NCBI GenBank assembly: GCA_017405965.1
Contig: JAFQZK010000022.1
Span: 1-64,000 of the forward strand
DNA from: Muribaculaceae bacterium
GTDB lineage: Bacteria > Bacteroidota > Bacteroidia > Bacteroidales > Muribaculaceae
Direction of reading: 5' to 3'
Length of the DNA stretch: 64,000 nt
Part shown: piece after piece, positions 1-8,065 of the stretch
Numbering within the stretch: the stretch's first letter is position 1
Layout: each line of letters begins with the position of its first letter
The notes under the pieces: generated by a model
Database searches by the model: none
Told to the model about the DNA's origin: nothing
Seen by the model: only the letters and a program-made list of their open reading frames with translations
Position numbers and translations under genes: made by a program

Positions 1-156
1 ACGGGCACGACCGGTAAAGTCGGCATACTTGGACCAACAAATCTTCACGGCTTCCCAAAAGCCCAGCATGGGACGAGCGCCATTGGGTTGAAACTGAGGA
101 GCGGGCTCCATGGCCGGATCCTGATTCATCACGGGATTTTGTTCTAGTGTTTCCAT
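1..156 (-). CDS. DUF805 family inner-membrane protein, N-terminal part (cut by window edge)
   Basis: Only the first 52 codons are present; the gene continues beyond base 1. After a polar, Pro/Gln-rich lead of about 30 residues comes FWEAVKICWSKYADFTGRAR, which matches the start of the DUF805 domain and is clearly paralogous to the same stretch (FKDAVGRCLSKYASFQGRAR) of the complete neighbour at 303-965. DUF805 proteins are small multi-pass membrane proteins of unknown function. The ATG at 154-156 follows a leader of about 45 bases from an ECF-like promoter at 208-237. The two genes are tandem on the same strand with a 146-base gap, so they look like a local duplication whose copies have different promoter types. 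Confidence 0.72.
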   Translation of the reverse strand, partial: METLEQNPVMNQDPAMEPAPQFQPNGARPMLGFWEAVKICWSKYADFTGRAR

Positions 157-207
157 AATGCTATGTTTTTTAGTGATTAATATGATTGGTTTTTGTTTCT
201 TTGCCCG

Positions 208-237
208 TTAGACGCAAGCCGGTTTCAAAAAACTACA
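208..237 (-). promoter_or_regulatory. ECF-sigma-like promoter, site A (upstream of the partial DUF805 gene)
   Basis: On the minus strand a TGTAGTTTTT box (228-237) is followed by GCGTCTAA (208-215); CGTCTA starts 23 bases after the first base of the upstream box. No TAnnTTTG box is evident nearby. The same arrangement recurs at 3480-3507, 17276-17304 and 17919-17947. Confidence 0.55.
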
Positions 238-302
238 CTAAAAACAGACAAAAAGGACTTTTTATTATTTTCGGCAGTCAGTCAGCATACATTCCTATCC
301 CC

Positions 303-965
303 TCAAAGCACCACATACTTGGGCGAAGGGCCATACTTGTTATCGCCCTTGTCACTGTCGCGCAACGAGAAGAGGAGAAGCACGAGCGCAAGGGACAAAT
401 CGGCCACCTCAAACGCCAACATAGCACAACCTGCAAATCCCGAGACCTGGAAGGCTTGCCGGAACTGCTCTATCTCGCCCATGTCCATGGCCTGACCGCC
501 AAAGATGAAAAACGGGACGGCAGAGCAGGCCACGCTCACGAGTAGCGACGCGACCACCCACCAGCCACTGCGCCCGATGTCGTGCAGGCGCCGCGTTTGA
601 ACCGCAAGACAGGGTATCAGCAGGACAAAGCACGCCAGCATTCCCAATGCCGCCAAGATGACAAGCAACAACATCAATACTGGAGTGAACCCTGTTTCCA
701 TATCGACGAGCGACATCTCGTCAAGCGTGGTCATCACAAAAACAGGAGCAATCGGCACCACGGTAAGCAACAGGGTGAACAGGAAAAAACACCAATACTC
801 ACGGCGACGAGCGCGTCCCTGGAAACTGGCATACTTGCTGAGGCATCGACCGACAGCGTCCTTGAAACTCATTTTGGGCAGAAAACCACAAGGAGCAGGC
901 CGTGTCACCGATCCGGTGTCTGGCGCAATTTCTATAATGGTATTATTTTCCTGGACAAGTTCCAT
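303..965 (-). CDS. DUF805 family inner-membrane protein
   Basis: A 220-residue protein with a polar N-terminus of about 55 residues, then four to five hydrophobic segments. The DUF805 hallmarks are present: the amphipathic FKDAVGRCLSKYASFQGRARRR stretch in two parts around residues 33-54, the central RRLHDIGRSGWW motif, and the C-terminal SDKGDNKYGPSPK tail that ends the family. Function is unknown; related proteins are annotated only as inner-membrane proteins such as YhaH. The ATG at 963-965 lies about 28 bases below a good TTG-N20-TAAATTTG promoter. It is a tandem paralogue of the partial gene at 1-156. Confidence 0.85.
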   Translation of the reverse strand: MELVQENNTIIEIAPDTGSVTRPAPCGFLPKMSFKDAVGRCLSKYASFQGRARRREYWCFFLFTLLLTVVPIAPVFVMTTLDEMSLVDMETGFTPVLMLLLVILAALGMLACFVLLIPCLAVQTRRLHDIGRSGWWVVASLLVSVACSAVPFFIFGGQAMDMGEIEQFRQAFQVSGFAGCAMLAFEVADLSLALVLLLFSLRDSDKGDNKYGPSPKYVVL

Positions 966-998
966 GCGTGAATGACCTTTTCGATATGATACTTATTG

Positions 999-1029
999 CA
1001 AATTTATTTCCGCAAACAAATACCACCAA
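999..1029 (-). promoter_or_regulatory. Housekeeping-type promoter of DUF805 gene
   Basis: Minus-strand TAAATTTG (999-1006) with TTG (1027-1029) 20 bases upstream, the Bacteroidetes primary-sigma pattern. Confidence 0.6.
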
Positions 1030-1154
1030 TAGTTTTAAGGCAAAAAATTGAGAATACACGATATTTATATGCAATATTGTCTAAAAAATTGACACTTCAA
1101 GGCCACAGCCCGGGCAAAAAAGGGCATGCTTGACCACCGCTCGTCATTTTTTTG

Positions 1155-1162
1155 TAATTTTG
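1155..1162 (+). promoter_or_regulatory. -7 box for menA-queA
   Basis: TAATTTTG at 1155-1162 fits TAnnTTTG. Transcription from it would begin after an in-frame upstream start at 1126, so the ATG at 1186 is preferred for menA. Confidence 0.55.
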
Positions 1163-1185
1163 CACCCGATTTTAGCGACAAGACA

Positions 1186-2085
1186 ATGAAACGACAACTC
1201 AAGATATGGCTGGAATGCTTCAGACTCAGGACACTACCCGTGTCGCTGAGCGGCGTGGTCATCGCCATCGGACTGGCCAAGTGGCATCACCATTTCCAAT
1301 GGGTGCCGGCGCTGCTGTGCCTGGCATTCGCCCTGCTGGCGCAGATTGTGTCCAATACCGCCAACGAGTACTTTGACTACCTGCAAGGAACCGACAAACC
1401 CGGGCGCGTGGGGCCGCGACGCGGCGTCACCGAGGGCGACATCAAGCCCACGACACTCCGTAATGTGACCTTCGGCCTGCTGGCGCTGGCATGTGCCGTG
1501 GGAAGCTGTCTTATCCCCTACGGCGGCTGGTGGCTGCTGCCTGTGGGCATCATCATCGCGCTGGCAGCCCTGGCCTACAGCACCGGTCCTTATCCCCTGT
1601 CCTATCACGGCCTGGGCGAATTGATGGTGTTCATCTTCTTCGGTATCGTTCCCGTCAACCTGACGTACTATGTGCAGGCATTGTGTTGGGATCCGCTGGT
1701 TCTACTCATGTCCATCACCATCGGCCTGCTGGGTGTGAACGTGCTGCTGGTCAACAACTACCGCGACGTGGAAGACGACCGGGCAGCGGGCAAGCGGACC
1801 TCGGTGGTGATATTCGGCCGCCCGGCCGCCGCCTATGCCTATCTGCTCAACGGCTACATCGGCATGTCGATACTGAGCGCATTCTGGTTCATGATTGGTT
1901 GGGGCAAGGTGATGCCCTTGTGGACACTTGCCATCCCCGTCCTCTACCTGGTGATGCACACCACCACATGGTACAAGTTGCGTCATCGCGACGGTGCCGC
2001 CCTCAATCCGCTGCTGGGCGGGACTGCTCGCAACATGCTCATTTTTACGATATTACTCACTATCGTCCTCATCATTTATTCTTAA
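1186..2085 (+). CDS. menA: 1,4-dihydroxy-2-naphthoate polyprenyltransferase (MenA, UbiA superfamily)
   Basis: Transfers a polyprenyl chain to 1,4-dihydroxy-2-naphthoate in the inner membrane, giving demethylmenaquinone. The 299-residue protein has eight to nine hydrophobic segments and both UbiA aspartate motifs: NEYFDYLQGTD at residues 60-70 and DVEDD at 194-198, which bind the Mg-diphosphate. The frame stays open upstream to 1126, but the -7 box at 1155-1162 makes the ATG at 1186 (MKRQLKIW) the likely start. queA follows after 9 bases, so they probably share a transcript. The methyltransferase for the next step, menG, is at 38851-39636, unlinked. Confidence 0.93.
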   Translation: MKRQLKIWLECFRLRTLPVSLSGVVIAIGLAKWHHHFQWVPALLCLAFALLAQIVSNTANEYFDYLQGTDKPGRVGPRRGVTEGDIKPTTLRNVTFGLLALACAVGSCLIPYGGWWLLPVGIIIALAALAYSTGPYPLSYHGLGELMVFIFFGIVPVNLTYYVQALCWDPLVLLMSITIGLLGVNVLLVNNYRDVEDDRAAGKRTSVVIFGRPAAAYAYLLNGYIGMSILSAFWFMIGWGKVMPLWTLAIPVLYLVMHTTTWYKLRHRDGAALNPLLGGTARNMLIFTILLTIVLIIYS

Positions 2086-2094
2086 TATCCGACT

Positions 2095-3330
2095 ATGGCT
2101 CTGATTGACGACATACGCGCCTTGCGCATCGCCGACTACGATTATCCGTTGCCCGACGAACGCATAGCCAAGCATCCCCTCACCCAGCGTGAGCAGTGCA
2201 AACTGTTGTATTATAAAGGTGGAGAAATCCAGGAGCGCAAGTTCTGGGAAGTGCCCTCGCTGCTCCCCGAGCGTTCTACTCTCATCTACAATAACACGCG
2301 CGTGATCAACGCACGCCTCAGGTTCCGCAAGGAGACCGGCTCGACGATTGAAATCTTCTGCCTGGAGCCCGTGTTGCCGCGCGACTACGAGCAGATTTTC
2401 CAGACCACAGGCCACTGCGTGTGGCAATGCCTGGTGGGAAACAGCAAGCGCTGGAAACAAGGCGCCCTGACCCAGACCGTCACCATTGAAGGGCGTGAGG
2501 TCACCCTGGCTGCCACCCGTGGCGAGCAGCGCGGCAACGCCTGGGAAATACATTTCGACTGGGACGGCGAGCAGCAGCAGATTACCTTTGCCGATGTGCT
2601 GGGGGCCATCGGCGAGATACCCATTCCGCCTTATCTGAACCGCAGCACCGAGGAGAGCGACTCTACTGACTACCAGACGGTTTACAGCCATATCGACGGC
2701 AGCGTCGCTGCGCCGACAGCAGGTCTGCACTTCACCGACGAGGTGCTGGCCGAGTGTGACCGCCGCGGTATCCTGCGCCGCGAAATCACCCTGCACGTGG
2801 GCGCCGGCACATTCCAGCCCGTGAAGAGCGAACACATCGGGGACCACCCGATGCACTACGAGTTCATCAGCGTGCCTCGTGCCGTGATCATGGACATCAT
2901 CAATGCCCCGGGACCTGTCATCGCCGTGGGCACCACCAGTGTACGCACCCTCGAGAGCCTTTACTACATCGGCCAGATTCTGGAAGACACTCCCGAAGCC
3001 GACGAAGAGGCCCTCACCGTGACCCAGTGGATGCCCTACACCACGCCCTGCCAGATTTCGACCGAGAAGGCGCTGCAAAACATCGTCGATTACCTTGATC
3101 GCCATCATGCCGACACCTATATGGGCAGCACTCAGCTCATGATCGCTCCCGGCTTTGAGTATCGCATCGTGGATGGCATGATCACCAACTTCCATCAGCC
3201 GCAATCCACGCTGCTGTTGCTGGTTGCCGCCTTTGTGGGCCAGGACAAGTGGCGCGGCATGTATGATTATGCCATGCAGAACGGCTTCCGTTTCCTGAGC
3301 TATGGCGATGCGCAGTTATTGCTGCGATGA
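2095..3330 (+). CDS. queA: tRNA preQ1(34) S-adenosylmethionine ribosyltransferase-isomerase QueA
   Basis: Cytosolic enzyme that moves the ribosyl part of SAM onto preQ1 at position 34 of GUN-anticodon tRNAs, making epoxyqueuosine. The 411-residue frame shows the family start (YPLPDERIAKHPL), the RSTLIYNNTRVINARL block, the PTAGLHFT motif in the centre, and the VGAGTFQPVK and VGTTSVRTLESL stretches before a TNFHQPQSTLLLLVAAFVG-type end. It is longer than the roughly 350-residue E. coli enzyme because of small insertions, as is common in Bacteroidetes. Second gene of the menA-queA pair and followed by a terminator hairpin at 3392-3435. Confidence 0.95.
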   Translation: MALIDDIRALRIADYDYPLPDERIAKHPLTQREQCKLLYYKGGEIQERKFWEVPSLLPERSTLIYNNTRVINARLRFRKETGSTIEIFCLEPVLPRDYEQIFQTTGHCVWQCLVGNSKRWKQGALTQTVTIEGREVTLAATRGEQRGNAWEIHFDWDGEQQQITFADVLGAIGEIPIPPYLNRSTEESDSTDYQTVYSHIDGSVAAPTAGLHFTDEVLAECDRRGILRREITLHVGAGTFQPVKSEHIGDHPMHYEFISVPRAVIMDIINAPGPVIAVGTTSVRTLESLYYIGQILEDTPEADEEALTVTQWMPYTTPCQISTEKALQNIVDYLDRHHADTYMGSTQLMIAPGFEYRIVDGMITNFHQPQSTLLLLVAAFVGQDKWRGMYDYAMQNGFRFLSYGDAQLLLR

Positions 3331-3391
3331 CCAACTGAAGAGACAGAGAAGACTGAGATAACGGAAGAAACAGAATTTTCAATAACTTATT

Positions 3392-3435
3392 TGCGACCGA
3401 TTCATCTATGAAAAAAGGGGATTGGTCGCATTTTT
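3392..3435 (+). terminator. Terminator after queA
   Basis: TGCGACC (3392-3398) pairs with GGTCGCA (3424-3430), followed by five T. A long A/G-rich loop separates the arms. Confidence 0.55.
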
Positions 3436-3479
3436 ATGCCCAATGGGGTGATTAGTCCGGTTTATCGCGCATAATCGTC

Positions 3480-3507
3480 TTAAACTTGGCACATGGTTTG
3501 TCGTCTA
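3480..3507 (+). promoter_or_regulatory. ECF-sigma-like promoter, site B (repeat protein)
   Basis: TTAAACTTGG from 3480 and CGTCTA at 3502-3507 are 22 bases apart start to start, the same spacing as in sites A, C and D. The box differs most from the others (AAACTT rather than TAACTTTT/TAGTTTTT). The leader to the ATG at 3563 would be about 48 bases. Confidence 0.45.
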
Positions 3508-3562
3508 AAAGACAAACAAAACGCATTTAATCACTTGTTGTACATTTAATATATCAACGATT

Positions 3563-5005
3563 ATGAAAACTTCTGTTACAAAAATCATGATGAGCTTCGC
3601 GCTCATGGGATGCCTGATCTTCGGCGCATCCGACGCCTCGGCCCAAGGCCGCAGTCGTTCACAAGGGGGCAGCACCAGCAGCAGAAGCCAATCGGCAGCT
3701 GTCTCACCCTCAAGAAACACTAAGGCTCCATCGATGACTCGCGACATGAGCACCTCGAGCCGCAGTAGCGCAACACCGCAGGTGAGCCGCACGACCACAA
3801 GCACCAGTCGTCAGAGCACGACCACGCCGCAGGTGAGCCGCACGACCACCAGCACCAGTCGTCAGAGCACGACTACGCCGCAGGTCAGCCGCACGACCAC
3901 CAGCACCAGCCGTCAGAGCACGACCACGCCTCAGGTCAACCGTACGACCACCAGCACCAGCCGTCAGAGCACGACTACGCCTCAGGTCAACCGTACGACC
4001 ACCAGCACCAGCACCAACGCTAACAGCCGTCAGAGCACAGCTACGCGTTCCGAGAAGACGACAATTGTCACCACTCCCAGCAGTGGAACTCGCACAGGCA
4101 GCGGTGCCATTGATCGCAGCACCACCAACAGAACCTCGACTACTGTTGGTACGCGCACCGATAAGAACGTCACCAGCGCAACTCCTGGCACAGCCAGCGT
4201 GCGCGACGACAAGCGCGGAACTCGCCCCAACGGTGGCGACATCGACAAGCCCCGTGGAGGCAACGGTCGAGGTAATGGCAATCACAGTGGCAGCGGTCAC
4301 GGTGGTAACAACGAAGGCAATGGCAACCATGGTGGCAACGGTCACAATGGAAACCACGGCGGCAACGGCAACCACGGCGGCAACGGTCACGGAGGTAATG
4401 GTAATGGTCACGGCCACAACGGCAACCATGGCTACAATCACAACAACCACTTTGACTATAGCAGCCACCACTACCGCGACGAGTTCTCCTGGAACTACAT
4501 GCACCACAACTGGAGCCGTCCTCTGCCTCCTCCCGTGCGTGTACACCGCCCCGCTCCTTGGACATGGTACCGTCCCATCATTCCCGCTGGATGGCACCCC
4601 TACGCCGGAGCTCCCGTTATCGACCGCATCCTGGGTCTGGTATTCGGCACCTTCTATGAGGCTTCGCTCGACCACCTGTACTACAGCGGTTACTACATCG
4701 ACGGCTATGCCGATGGCATCATCTACCTGAGAGATGTGCCCCTGCTCAACCTCTACTGGCCCGACGTGATGCTCAACTATGAATACGACCGACTGGTAAA
4801 CGCTCAGTTTGTATATCACAGCAGCTCCTACAACATGTCGCGCTACAACAGAGTCTACAAAAGCCTGTCCCGCATCTATGGCCCTCCCGTTTATCGCGAC
4901 GGCATGACGATCAGCTGGTACGGCGGCGACAGCACCGGATATGTGACACTGTCGATGTTCAACAACAGCGGTGGTTACTACACGACGATGTCGATCGGTT
5001 ACTAA
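3563..5005 (+). CDS. Secreted low-complexity repeat protein
   Basis: A 480-residue exported protein I cannot assign to a named function. Residues 1-28 form a Sec signal peptide (hydrophobic core, cleavage near ASA-QG). Residues 29-71 are Ser/Arg/Gln-rich. Five near-identical 17-residue repeats with core PQVSRTTTSTSRQSTTT fill residues 72-160 (DNA 3776-4042). A Thr/Arg linker leads to a Gly/Asn/His-rich block (GNHGGNGH units, about 235-300). The C-terminal 170 residues are Tyr/Trp/Pro-rich and look folded. The layout suggests a surface-anchored or envelope-spanning protein. It has an ECF-like promoter (3480-3507) and a strong terminator (5047-5084), so it is monocistronic. Confidence 0.8.
   Translation: MKTSVTKIMMSFALMGCLIFGASDASAQGRSRSQGGSTSSRSQSAAVSPSRNTKAPSMTRDMSTSSRSSATPQVSRTTTSTSRQSTTTPQVSRTTTSTSRQSTTTPQVSRTTTSTSRQSTTTPQVNRTTTSTSRQSTTTPQVNRTTTSTSTNANSRQSTATRSEKTTIVTTPSSGTRTGSGAIDRSTTNRTSTTVGTRTDKNVTSATPGTASVRDDKRGTRPNGGDIDKPRGGNGRGNGNHSGSGHGGNNEGNGNHGGNGHNGNHGGNGNHGGNGHGGNGNGHGHNGNHGYNHNNHFDYSSHHYRDEFSWNYMHHNWSRPLPPPVRVHRPAPWTWYRPIIPAGWHPYAGAPVIDRILGLVFGTFYEASLDHLYYSGYYIDGYADGIIYLRDVPLLNLYWPDVMLNYEYDRLVNAQFVYHSSSYNMSRYNRVYKSLSRIYGPPVYRDGMTISWYGGDSTGYVTLSMFNNSGGYYTTMSIGY
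3776..4042 (+). repeat. Five tandem 51-bp coding repeats
   Basis: Each 51-bp unit encodes PQV(S/N)RTTTSTSRQSTTT. The first three units carry Ser and the last two Asn at residue 4; the final unit holds an insertion (STNAN) and a changed end. Units differ mainly at third codon positions, so the protein sequence is conserved more strictly than the DNA. Confidence 0.9.
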
Positions 5006-5046
5006 ACAAAAGCTACTCAATACATACGCACGATAATCTATCATTT

Positions 5047-5084
5047 CGAAAGGCGGACAGCAACAGGTTGTCCGCCTTTCGTTT
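5047..5084 (+). terminator. Terminator after repeat-protein gene
   Basis: Perfect 13-bp stem: CGAAAGGCGGACA (5047-5059) pairs with TGTCCGCCTTTCG (5069-5081), 9-base loop, then a short T tract. Confidence 0.85.
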
Positions 5085-5225
5085 GCACTATCTACATTGG
5101 TAAAAATGTCCAAAAAATTGGTCAATTTTCCCTATTGAAATCAATAAGTACCGAATTTAACAATTTTTCAACACGATTTTACAAATATTAGATTCATTTT
5201 CTTAAAAGAATATTGAAAATTACAT

Positions 5226-5309
5226 TATCTTTGTGCCAAGTTTTTTCATAGGATTAGATTTTTAAGGTTTAAAGTGTACGCGTGTTGGGAAACAGGCGTA
5301 CATTTTTTT
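5226..5309 (+). ncRNA. Candidate small RNA with its own promoter and terminator
   Basis: TATCTTTG at 5226-5233 matches the -7 box. About 70 bases later lies a strong hairpin: TGTACGC (5275-5281) pairs with GCGTACA (5296-5302), continued by an inner TGTT/AACA stem closed on GGGA, and then seven T (5303-5309). No start codon with a usable frame fits between promoter and terminator. The next gene has its own promoter at 5380-5410, so this unit would be an independent transcript of roughly 70 nucleotides. It could instead be a leader whose transcript reads through to the TPR gene. Confidence 0.45.
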
Positions 5310-5379
5310 ATCCCCTATTCTCTTTTATAAGACAACATGATTGACAAGGGATTGACTACAACTTGACAGTCCCGAAATG

Positions 5380-5410
5380 TTTGTTGAATGGAAAAAGAAT
5401 TGTATTTTTG
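5380..5410 (+). promoter_or_regulatory. Promoter of TPR gene
   Basis: TTTG (5380-5383), 19-base spacer, TATTTTTG (5403-5410): an exact Bacteroidetes primary promoter. It lies inside the longest open frame and therefore moves the start to 5442. Confidence 0.8.
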
Positions 5411-5441
5411 CAGTGTAGAATCACCAACACCCGTTCGACCG

Positions 5442-8000
5442 ATGAAACAAAAACTGATACTCTTATCTTTTTGCCTGTGCACCGTCCTCTGCGCCATAGC
5501 GCAGACGCAGTCACCGACTCAACAGGGATACGTAAGAACGGCCGAACGCCCCAAGCAGGCCAGTCAAGGCATCAAGGATGCCGTCATTACCATCAAAGGC
5601 AGGAGTGCCGTCAAGAGCAAGAAGGACGGTTCTTTCTCATTTCCCATTCCCAATAATAAACAAGAAGGCTTTAAGGTCTTACGGGTTCAGAAAAAAGGCT
5701 ATACGCTTGTCGATAAGCAGTTGATAGGACGCAAATATGCCTATTCATCAACAGCGCCCGTTGTAATTGTGATGCAGTCCGACAAACAGGTTGCACGAGA
5801 CAAGAAAGAGATCGAGGATAAAGGATTTGCCAAGGCTACGAAGAAATACGAAGCTCGCATCGCCGAACTTGAACGCCAATATCAAGAGAAAATCATCAGC
5901 GAGCGCGAAAAAGAAGAACTCAGCGAACAAGCAAGCTACGACTTTGAACAATTCATCCAGATGCTCAGCAAGATGGCCGAACGCTACGCCCTGACTGATT
6001 ACCAGGGGCTAAGCGACATCAATCGCGAAATCCAGCAGTGTATCGAGGATGCCGAATTGGAAAAGGCCGATTCTCTCATCAACAGCAAGGGCGACTTTGA
6101 CAAGAGAGAGCAGGACATCTTGAATCAGCGTAATGCCAAACAGAAATCCGAGGAAGTCACCAAGCAAATCGATGAAGAACTCAACATCAAAATCGGGGAT
6201 CTGGCCAATGACTATTACAAAAAATGCACCATCCTCGCTGCCAGCTACCTTAACGACTCGGCCGCTTTTTTCCTGAAACGTCGTGCAGCCCTTGACACCA
6301 CCAACATTCAATGGCAGAATGATGTCGGAATGTTTTTAGCCGACTACCGTAACGATTTCCTCCAAGCACTGGAATATTACGAGCGAGGCCTGAGGCAATC
6401 ATCGGCACAATTCGGCGAGCAAAGCGAGTGGACGGCCGATTCATACATCAACATCGGCTATGTTCATTACAGATTAGGGAACTATGAAGAAGCGCAGCCT
6501 CTCTATCAAAAAGCACTGGACATCTTTGAAAACACGCCGGGAATAGACAGCATCAACGTTGCAACGGCATTCAATAACATCGGTCTGATTTATTTTGAAT
6601 TGGGAGATTACGACAAAGCCCTGGAACTCCATCAGAAAGCGCTCGACATCTTCGAGAACACGCCCGAGGCCGACAGCCTTGACATCGCCACGTCATACAA
6701 CAACATCGGCAATGTTTACCTTAAATTAGACAACTACACCAATGCGCTGGGGCTCTATCAAAAAGTGCTTGAGATCCAAGAGAAAGTGCTGGGAACCGAT
6801 AACCTTAATGTGGCTGCGACCAACAACAACATCGGCCTCGTATACTATGAATCGGGAGATTACAACAAGGCGCTGGCATATCATCAAAAAGCATTGGAAA
6901 TCCGCTTGAAAGTACTGGGAAACCATAATCTTGATGTGGCCAGTTCCTACCACAACCTGGGCAACGTCTATAACGAATTGAGAAACTACGACAATGCCAT
7001 GGCGTTCCACCAGAGGGCGTTTAATATTCGCGAAAATGTGTTAGGTCTCAACAACCTTGAGATTGCATCATCCTACAGCGGCATCGGCAATGTTTACAAC
7101 AGCTTAGGGGACTACGACAAAGCCCTGGAACACCACAAAAATGCACTCGGCATCCGTGAGAAAGTCTTGGGAACCGAGAGTCTTGACCTGGCCGCCTCTT
7201 ATTACAACATCGGTGCTGTTTACCAAAACTTGGAAGATTACGGCAAATCATTGGAATACCTGCTGAAAGCGCTGGAAATCCGTGAGAAAAAACTCAAGCC
7301 AGAGAGTATGGCCATCACCTTTTCTTACGTCAGCATCGGTATGGTCTACAAAAACATTGGCGACTATGACAAGGCGCTGGAATATTTCAGGAAAGCCCTC
7401 GACATCCGTGAGAAAACATCAGGAACCGAGAACAAGAATGTAGCCGTTTTATACAGCAGAATCGCTGATACATACCGCGATTCACGGGAATACGACAAAG
7501 CGCTGGAGAATTACCTGAAAGAGATTGAGATCCGGGAGAAATTATCGGAAACCAACGATGATTACATGGCTGCCACTCACTGCAACATCGGCATGGTTTA
7601 CTATAAACTGGAGAACTATGACGCCGCGATGGAGCACTTCAATAAAGCGCTGGAGATTGTAAAGAAAACAAGCGACGAAGACAACCTTGATGTGGCTTCG
7701 CTATACAATAACATGGGCTCGATCTACCTTGCTAAAGATGATTACGAGAATGCACTGACTGCCTATCAAAAGACGGTCGAAATTCGAGAGAGAGTATTAG
7801 GAACCCAGAACCTTGATGTGGCCTATACAAACTATGTCATCGGCGATCTTTACTACGCTCTTGGGGAGAACAAGAAAGCATTAGAGTACATTTCCAAAGC
7901 CTATGACATCTATCTGGCATTAAAAGGAGCCGAGGATCCTGACACCCAAACAGTCGAGCAATTTCTTACCCACATCAAAGAGAGCCTGTACAAACGTTAA
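5442..8000 (+). CDS. Exported TPR protein with carboxypeptidase-regulatory-like N-terminus
   Basis: An 852-residue protein. The start at 5442 (MKQKLILLSF) is set by the promoter at 5380-5410 and gives a clean signal peptide ending near AIAQ. Residues of about 45-110 resemble a carboxypeptidase-D regulatory-like beta domain (KDGSFSFPIP, LRVQKKGYTLVDKQ). A charged coiled coil follows (about 115-270). From about 290 to the end run some fourteen kinesin-light-chain-type TPRs of 42 residues with the pattern YNNIG-VY-LGDYDKALE-HQKALEI-EKVLG. Such proteins are scaffolds for protein-protein contact, often in the periplasm; the partner is unknown. RNase Z follows directly but has its own promoter. No sensor-kinase domain is attached, unlike some TPR regulators of this phylum. 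Confidence 0.82.
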   Translation: MKQKLILLSFCLCTVLCAIAQTQSPTQQGYVRTAERPKQASQGIKDAVITIKGRSAVKSKKDGSFSFPIPNNKQEGFKVLRVQKKGYTLVDKQLIGRKYAYSSTAPVVIVMQSDKQVARDKKEIEDKGFAKATKKYEARIAELERQYQEKIISEREKEELSEQASYDFEQFIQMLSKMAERYALTDYQGLSDINREIQQCIEDAELEKADSLINSKGDFDKREQDILNQRNAKQKSEEVTKQIDEELNIKIGDLANDYYKKCTILAASYLNDSAAFFLKRRAALDTTNIQWQNDVGMFLADYRNDFLQALEYYERGLRQSSAQFGEQSEWTADSYINIGYVHYRLGNYEEAQPLYQKALDIFENTPGIDSINVATAFNNIGLIYFELGDYDKALELHQKALDIFENTPEADSLDIATSYNNIGNVYLKLDNYTNALGLYQKVLEIQEKVLGTDNLNVAATNNNIGLVYYESGDYNKALAYHQKALEIRLKVLGNHNLDVASSYHNLGNVYNELRNYDNAMAFHQRAFNIRENVLGLNNLEIASSYSGIGNVYNSLGDYDKALEHHKNALGIREKVLGTESLDLAASYYNIGAVYQNLEDYGKSLEYLLKALEIREKKLKPESMAITFSYVSIGMVYKNIGDYDKALEYFRKALDIREKTSGTENKNVAVLYSRIADTYRDSREYDKALENYLKEIEIREKLSETNDDYMAATHCNIGMVYYKLENYDAAMEHFNKALEIVKKTSDEDNLDVASLYNNMGSIYLAKDDYENALTAYQKTVEIRERVLGTQNLDVAYTNYVIGDLYYALGENKKALEYISKAYDIYLALKGAEDPDTQTVEQFLTHIKESLYKR

Positions 8001-8024
8001 TGTCACAAACACAAAGGCCGGCCA

Positions 8025-8054
8025 TTGAGCAAGACAAGAAAAACACTACCTTTG
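8025..8054 (+). promoter_or_regulatory. Promoter of rnz
   Basis: TTG (8025-8027), 19-base spacer, TACCTTTG (8047-8054). The leader to the ATG at 8066 is only a few bases. Confidence 0.65.
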
Positions 8055-8065
8055 CAGGCGAGAAG

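Noticed and set aside
2053..3204. A 383-codon open frame opposite queA
   Set aside because: Fully covered by queA, which has all its family motifs; the antisense product is a mixture of Val/Gly/His-rich sequence typical of shadows.
3776..4042. CRISPR-like repeats
   Set aside because: The units are contiguous coding repeats of 51 bases without spacers, in frame with a secreted protein.
3710..5125. A 471-codon open frame opposite the repeat protein
   Set aside because: Val/Ala repeats reflect the reverse complement of Thr/Ser/Asn repeats; no signal or promoter on that strand.
6400..7990. Possible minisatellite
   Set aside because: The roughly 126-base periodicity follows the 42-residue TPR unit and diverges at DNA level.
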